Shown here: piece by piece, positions 5,044 to 7,870 of the stretch
How the letters are laid out: each line of letters begins with the position of its first letter
Numbering within the stretch: the first letter of the stretch is position 1
Origin: Bacteroidaceae bacterium
GTDB lineage: Bacteria > Bacteroidota > Bacteroidia > Bacteroidales > Bacteroidaceae
DNA length: 7,870 nt
NCBI GenBank assembly: GCA_016292545.1
Contig: JAEDIG010000118.1
Coordinates: 1 to 7,870, forward strand
Direction of reading: 5' to 3'
The notes under the pieces: generated by a model
Databases searched by the model: none
The model's input: the letters and a program-made list of their open reading frames with translations, nothing else
What the model was told of the DNA's origin: nothing
Translations under genes and position numbers: made by a program

Positions 5044-7572
5044 ATGAACCTGAACAAATTTACAATCAAGGCGCAGCAGGCTGTGCAAGAGGCAGTAGGC
5101 CGCGCCGAACGACAAGGACAGCAGGCCATAGAGCCTGAACATCTGCTCAGCGGCATTCTGAAAGTGGGCGAGCAGGTGACACAGTTCATCTTCCAGAAAC
5201 TGGGAATGAACCTGCAATCCGTGGGCATGGCGGTGGACGCACAAATAGCCAGCCAGCCCAAGGTGCAGGGGGGAGAGCCCTACCTGAGCCGCACCAGCAA
5301 CGAGGTGCTGCTCAAGGCCGAGGACCTGGCCCGGAAGGCCGGCGACGAGTTTGTGGCACTGGAGCCCCTCCTGCAGGCCCTGCTCATGGTAAACAGCAAT
5401 GTGAGCAAAATACTGAAGGACGCCGGCATGACGGAAAAAGAACTGGAGGCCGCCGTCCGCGAACTGAGGGGCGGGCAGAAAGCGTCCTCGCAAAGCAGCG
5501 AAGACACCTATCAGAGCCTGAGCAAATATGCACGCAACCTGGTGGACGAGGCACGCGCCGGCAAACTGGACCCAGTAATCGGGCGCGACGAGGAAATCAG
5601 GCGTGTGCTGCAGATCCTGAGCCGGCGCACCAAGAACAACCCCATCCTCATCGGTGAACCGGGCACAGGAAAAACGGCCATCGTGGAAGGGCTGGCACAC
5701 CGAATCCTGCGGGGCGATGTGCCCGAAAACCTGCGCGACAAGCAGCTCTACAGCCTCGACATGGGTGCCCTCATCGCCGGAGCCAAGTACAAAGGCGAGT
5801 TTGAGGAAAGGCTCAAGAGCGTGGTCAATGAGGTGACCAAGAGCGAAGGGCGCATCATCCTGTTCATCGACGAAATACACACCCTCGTGGGAGCCGGCAA
5901 GGGCGAAGGGGCCATGGATGCAGCCAACATCCTGAAACCGGCACTGGCACGCGGAGAATTGCGCAGCATCGGCGCCACCACCCTCGATGAATACCAGAAG
6001 TATTTTGAAAAGGACAAGGCACTGGAGCGCAGGTTCCAGACGGTTATGGTGGACGAGCCCGATGTGCTGAGCAGCATCAGCATCCTCCGCGGACTGAAGG
6101 AACGCTACGAAAACCACCACCGCGTGCGCATCCAGGACGATGCCATCATTGCAGCCGTGGAGCTGAGCAACCGCTACATCACCGAACGCTTCCTCCCCGA
6201 CAAGGCCATCGATCTCATGGACGAGGCCGCCGCCAAGCTGCGCATGGAGCGCGACTCGGTGCCCGAGGAACTGGACGAAATCAGCCGTCGGCTGAAACAA
6301 CTTGAAATCGAGCGCGAGGCCATCAAGCGGGAAGGCAATTCCGAAAAGCTGAACCAGCTGAACCGCGACATTGCCGACCTGCAAGAGCAGGAAAACAGCT
6401 TCAAGGCCAAATGGCAAGGCGAAAAAGAACTGCTCAACAAGATTCAGCAGGACAAGCAGCAGATCGAGGCCCTGAAGTTTGAGGCCGAACGTGCAGAGCG
6501 CGAGGGCGACTACGGACGGGTGGCGGAAATCAGATACGGAAAGCTGCAGTCGCTGGAGCAGGACATCAGGCAAATCCAGCAGCAGCTGAAGCAGGCCCAG
6601 GGCACCGAGGCCATGGTGAAGGAGGAAGTCACCGCCGACGACATAGCCGACGTGGTGAGCCGGTGGACGGGCATTCCCGTGAGCAAGATGCTGCAGAGCG
6701 AACGCGACAAGCTGCTCCATCTCGAAGAGGAACTGCACCGCAGGGTCATTGGCCAGGACGAGGCGATAGAGGCGGTCAGCAATGCCGTCAGACGAAGCAG
6801 GGCCGGACTGCAAGACCCCAAACGCCCCATCGGAAGTTTCATCTTCCTGGGAACCACGGGTGTGGGCAAGACGGAACTGGCCAAGGCACTGGCCGACTAC
6901 CTCTTCGATGACGAAACGATGATGACACGCATTGACATGAGCGAGTATCAGGAAAAATTCAGCGTGAGCCGGCTTATCGGAGCGCCTCCAGGATATGTGG
7001 GCTACGACGAGGGCGGACAACTCACCGAAGCTGTCAGGAGAAAGCCCTATCAGGTGGTTTTGTTCGACGAGATTGAAAAGGCACACCCCGATGTGTTCAA
7101 CACCCTGCTCCAGGTGCTCGACGACGGACGCCTCACCGACAGCAAGGGACGCACGGTGAACTTCAAGAACACCATCATCATCATGACCAGCAACTACACG
7201 CGCGAACGCCTCTTCCAGAGCGTAAGGCCGGAGTTCCTCAATCGTGTGGATGAAATCATCACCTTCCAGCCGCTCACCCAAGGACAGATAAAGCAGGTGG
7301 TACGCCTGCAGCTCGACATCATTTCCAAGCGACTGGCCGAAAGCAACATCAAGCTCAGCGTGGAAGAGGACGCCGTAGCACTGCTGGCCGAAGAGGGCTA
7401 CGACCCCGACTTCGGAGCGCGCCCCGTGAAGCGCGCCATCCAGCGCCTGCTGCTCGATGACCTGAGCAAGGCCCTGCTGGGAGGCACCGTTGATCCCTCA
7501 CAAACCGTTGTGGTGAAAGCCGACGGAAACCGATTGGTATTTTCCAATGCCCCACGGCTCACTAACAAGTAA
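5044..7572 (+). CDS. clpB: ATP-dependent disaggregase ClpB
   Basis: ClpB is a hexameric cytosolic AAA+ chaperone that pulls polypeptides out of aggregates together with DnaK. The 842 residues carry all domains in order: double Clp N-domain (about 1-145), first ATPase domain (about 160-395) with Walker A GEPGTGKT 204-211, pore-loop Y249, Walker B ending D276-E277 and arginine fingers R329/R330; then the long coiled-coil M-domain (about 400-525) that separates ClpB from ClpA and ClpC; then the second ATPase domain with Walker A GTTGVGKT 603-610, pore-loop GYVGY at 650-654, Walker B VVLFDE 671-676, sensor-1 N717, arginine finger R734 and sensor-2 GAR 791-793. No ClpP-binding IGF-type loop is seen. 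Only 10 residues separate TSN (715-717) from RPEFLNR (728-734); E. coli ClpB has about 30 there as I recall it, which explains the slightly short length. The ATG at 5044 gives the standard N-terminus (MNLNKFTIKAQQAVQEA). An 80-base gap and inverted repeat lie upstream, a terminator downstream. Confidence 0.97.
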   Translation: MNLNKFTIKAQQAVQEAVGRAERQGQQAIEPEHLLSGILKVGEQVTQFIFQKLGMNLQSVGMAVDAQIASQPKVQGGEPYLSRTSNEVLLKAEDLARKAGDEFVALEPLLQALLMVNSNVSKILKDAGMTEKELEAAVRELRGGQKASSQSSEDTYQSLSKYARNLVDEARAGKLDPVIGRDEEIRRVLQILSRRTKNNPILIGEPGTGKTAIVEGLAHRILRGDVPENLRDKQLYSLDMGALIAGAKYKGEFEERLKSVVNEVTKSEGRIILFIDEIHTLVGAGKGEGAMDAANILKPALARGELRSIGATTLDEYQKYFEKDKALERRFQTVMVDEPDVLSSISILRGLKERYENHHRVRIQDDAIIAAVELSNRYITERFLPDKAIDLMDEAAAKLRMERDSVPEELDEISRRLKQLEIEREAIKREGNSEKLNQLNRDIADLQEQENSFKAKWQGEKELLNKIQQDKQQIEALKFEAERAEREGDYGRVAEIRYGKLQSLEQDIRQIQQQLKQAQGTEAMVKEEVTADDIADVVSRWTGIPVSKMLQSERDKLLHLEEELHRRVIGQDEAIEAVSNAVRRSRAGLQDPKRPIGSFIFLGTTGVGKTELAKALADYLFDDETMMTRIDMSEYQEKFSVSRLIGAPPGYVGYDEGGQLTEAVRRKPYQVVLFDEIEKAHPDVFNTLLQVLDDGRLTDSKGRTVNFKNTIIIMTSNYTRERLFQSVRPEFLNRVDEIITFQPLTQGQIKQVVRLQLDIISKRLAESNIKLSVEEDAVALLAEEGYDPDFGARPVKRAIQRLLLDDLSKALLGGTVDPSQTVVVKADGNRLVFSNAPRLTNK

Positions 7573-7585
7573 CTTTTTGACTCTC

Positions 7586-7631
7586 CACATCATTCAGGCG
7601 GTTGCTTCCAAGCTACCGCCTGATGTGTTTT
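7586..7631 (+). terminator. Rho-independent terminator after clpB
   Basis: A strong stem-loop starts 13 bases after the clpB stop. GGCGGT (7597-7602) pairs with ACCGCC (7615-7620), and CACATCA (7586-7592) pairs with TGATGTG (7621-7627), with a 4-base bulge TTCA on the left arm. The loop TGCTTCCAAGCT can pair a little further inside. TTTTAT follows directly. There is no matching U-tract on the minus strand, so it mainly serves clpB. Confidence 0.85.
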
Positions 7632-7801
7632 ATGGTTCATCCGACATTCGGAGTGGCTAAAGAAGGGGGGAGTGACTTGATTCCATATCCACGCCCGTAA
7701 CAGTTATTACAGTTAAACAGATAAACAGTTTTTTTCTGCGCCCGCCAATAGTGCCTTTCGGTTCCACAAAGACCCCCTCAATCCAGTGCAGGAGCAAGCG
7801 G
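7632..7801. other. Convergent intergenic region with no recognisable gene
   Basis: About 170 bases lie between the clpB terminator and the stop codon of the minus-strand gene at the right edge. Apart from the ACAG repeats I find no open frame of convincing length, no tRNA-like fold and no clear terminator for the leftward gene. Confidence 0.5.
7700..7731. repeat. Four short ACAG-type direct repeats
   Basis: ACAGTTA (7700-7706), ACAGTTA (7709-7715), ACAGATA (7717-7723) and ACAGTTT (7725-7731) start 9, 8 and 8 bases apart in an A/T-rich tract ending in seven T's. It lies between convergent genes, so a promoter role is not expected unless an unseen transcript exists. It may be a simple-sequence expansion or a protein-binding array. 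Confidence 0.4.
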
Positions 7802-7870
7802 CTATTCCTTTGGCAGATAGTCGAAATCGTTGATGGTTCCTGTCTTTGAGGAGAAGCTGATGCCCACCCT
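7802..7870 (-). CDS. 3' end of an unidentified minus-strand gene
   Basis: On the minus strand a frame enters from the right edge and ends in TAG at 7802-7804 after 22 codons, with the C-terminus NDFDYLPKE. The residues before it (VGISFSSKTGTI) look like a beta-strand and turn, and the codons are ordinary for this window (ATC, TTC, CTG, GAC). I cannot name the family from so short a piece. Convergent placement against clpB, with a terminator between, makes a real gene end here plausible. The other frames at this edge read less like protein. Confidence 0.45.
   Translation of the reverse strand, partial: RVGISFSSKTGTINDFDYLPKE

Noticed and set aside
4612..7281. An 889-codon open frame on the minus strand covering the thioredoxin 3' part and most of clpB
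   Set aside because: It lies in exact register opposite clpB, so stops could arise only opposite TTA, CTA or TCA codons, which this GC-rich coding style rarely uses. Its product (rich in H, L, V, F with no recognisable domain) is the complement of a well-conserved ClpB.
7355..7555. A 66-codon minus-strand frame near the end of clpB
   Set aside because: It lies fully within clpB coding sequence and its product is arginine/glycine/alanine-rich with no features of a real protein.

Overview
The window looks like a stretch of a Bacteroidales chromosome, possibly a GC-rich Prevotellaceae-like species. The main evidence is two Bacteroidetes-type -7 boxes (TAnnTTTG) facing away from each other in the only clear divergent intergenic gap. 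Translation starts are A-rich with weak or absent Shine-Dalgarno sequences. The gene content also fits: a secreted GH29 fucosidase, a TlpA-type thioredoxin and a typical Bacteroidetes SPFH protein. Third codon positions are strongly G/C. The family placement is an inference and not certain.

Layout. Positions 1-1441 (minus strand) hold most of a secreted GH29 alpha-L-fucosidase whose C-terminus runs off the left edge. Positions 1442-1604 are a divergent regulatory region with one promoter for the fucosidase and one for the rightward genes, plus repeated TCCTGA/TCAGGA elements between and beside them. Positions 1605-4963 carry four rightward genes with gaps of 32, 35 and 49 bases: a SpoU/TrmH-family RNA methyltransferase, a two-TM SPFH (band 7) membrane protein, a cysteine-rich Gfo/Idh/MocA oxidoreductase and a periplasmic TlpA-like thioredoxin. 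An 80-base gap with a perfect 15-base inverted repeat and a candidate promoter precedes clpB (5044-7572), which ends in a strong stem-loop terminator. Positions 7632-7801 have no gene that I can see, only a short array of ACAG repeats. The last 69 bases are the 3' end of an unidentified minus-strand gene converging on clpB.

Function. The fucosidase belongs to host- or plant-glycan foraging and has its own promoter. The four rightward genes may be co-transcribed but do not form an obvious pathway: RNA modification, membrane organisation, redox metabolism and envelope thiol chemistry. ClpB is the disaggregase that works with DnaK. I see no CRISPR array, mobile element, tRNA or rRNA, and no convincing new multi-gene system. 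The most interesting observations are a ClpB second ATPase domain about 20 residues shorter than usual between sensor 1 and the arginine finger, an inverted repeat overlapping the putative clpB -33 element, and an unusually cysteine-rich oxidoreductase beside a WCGDC thioredoxin.
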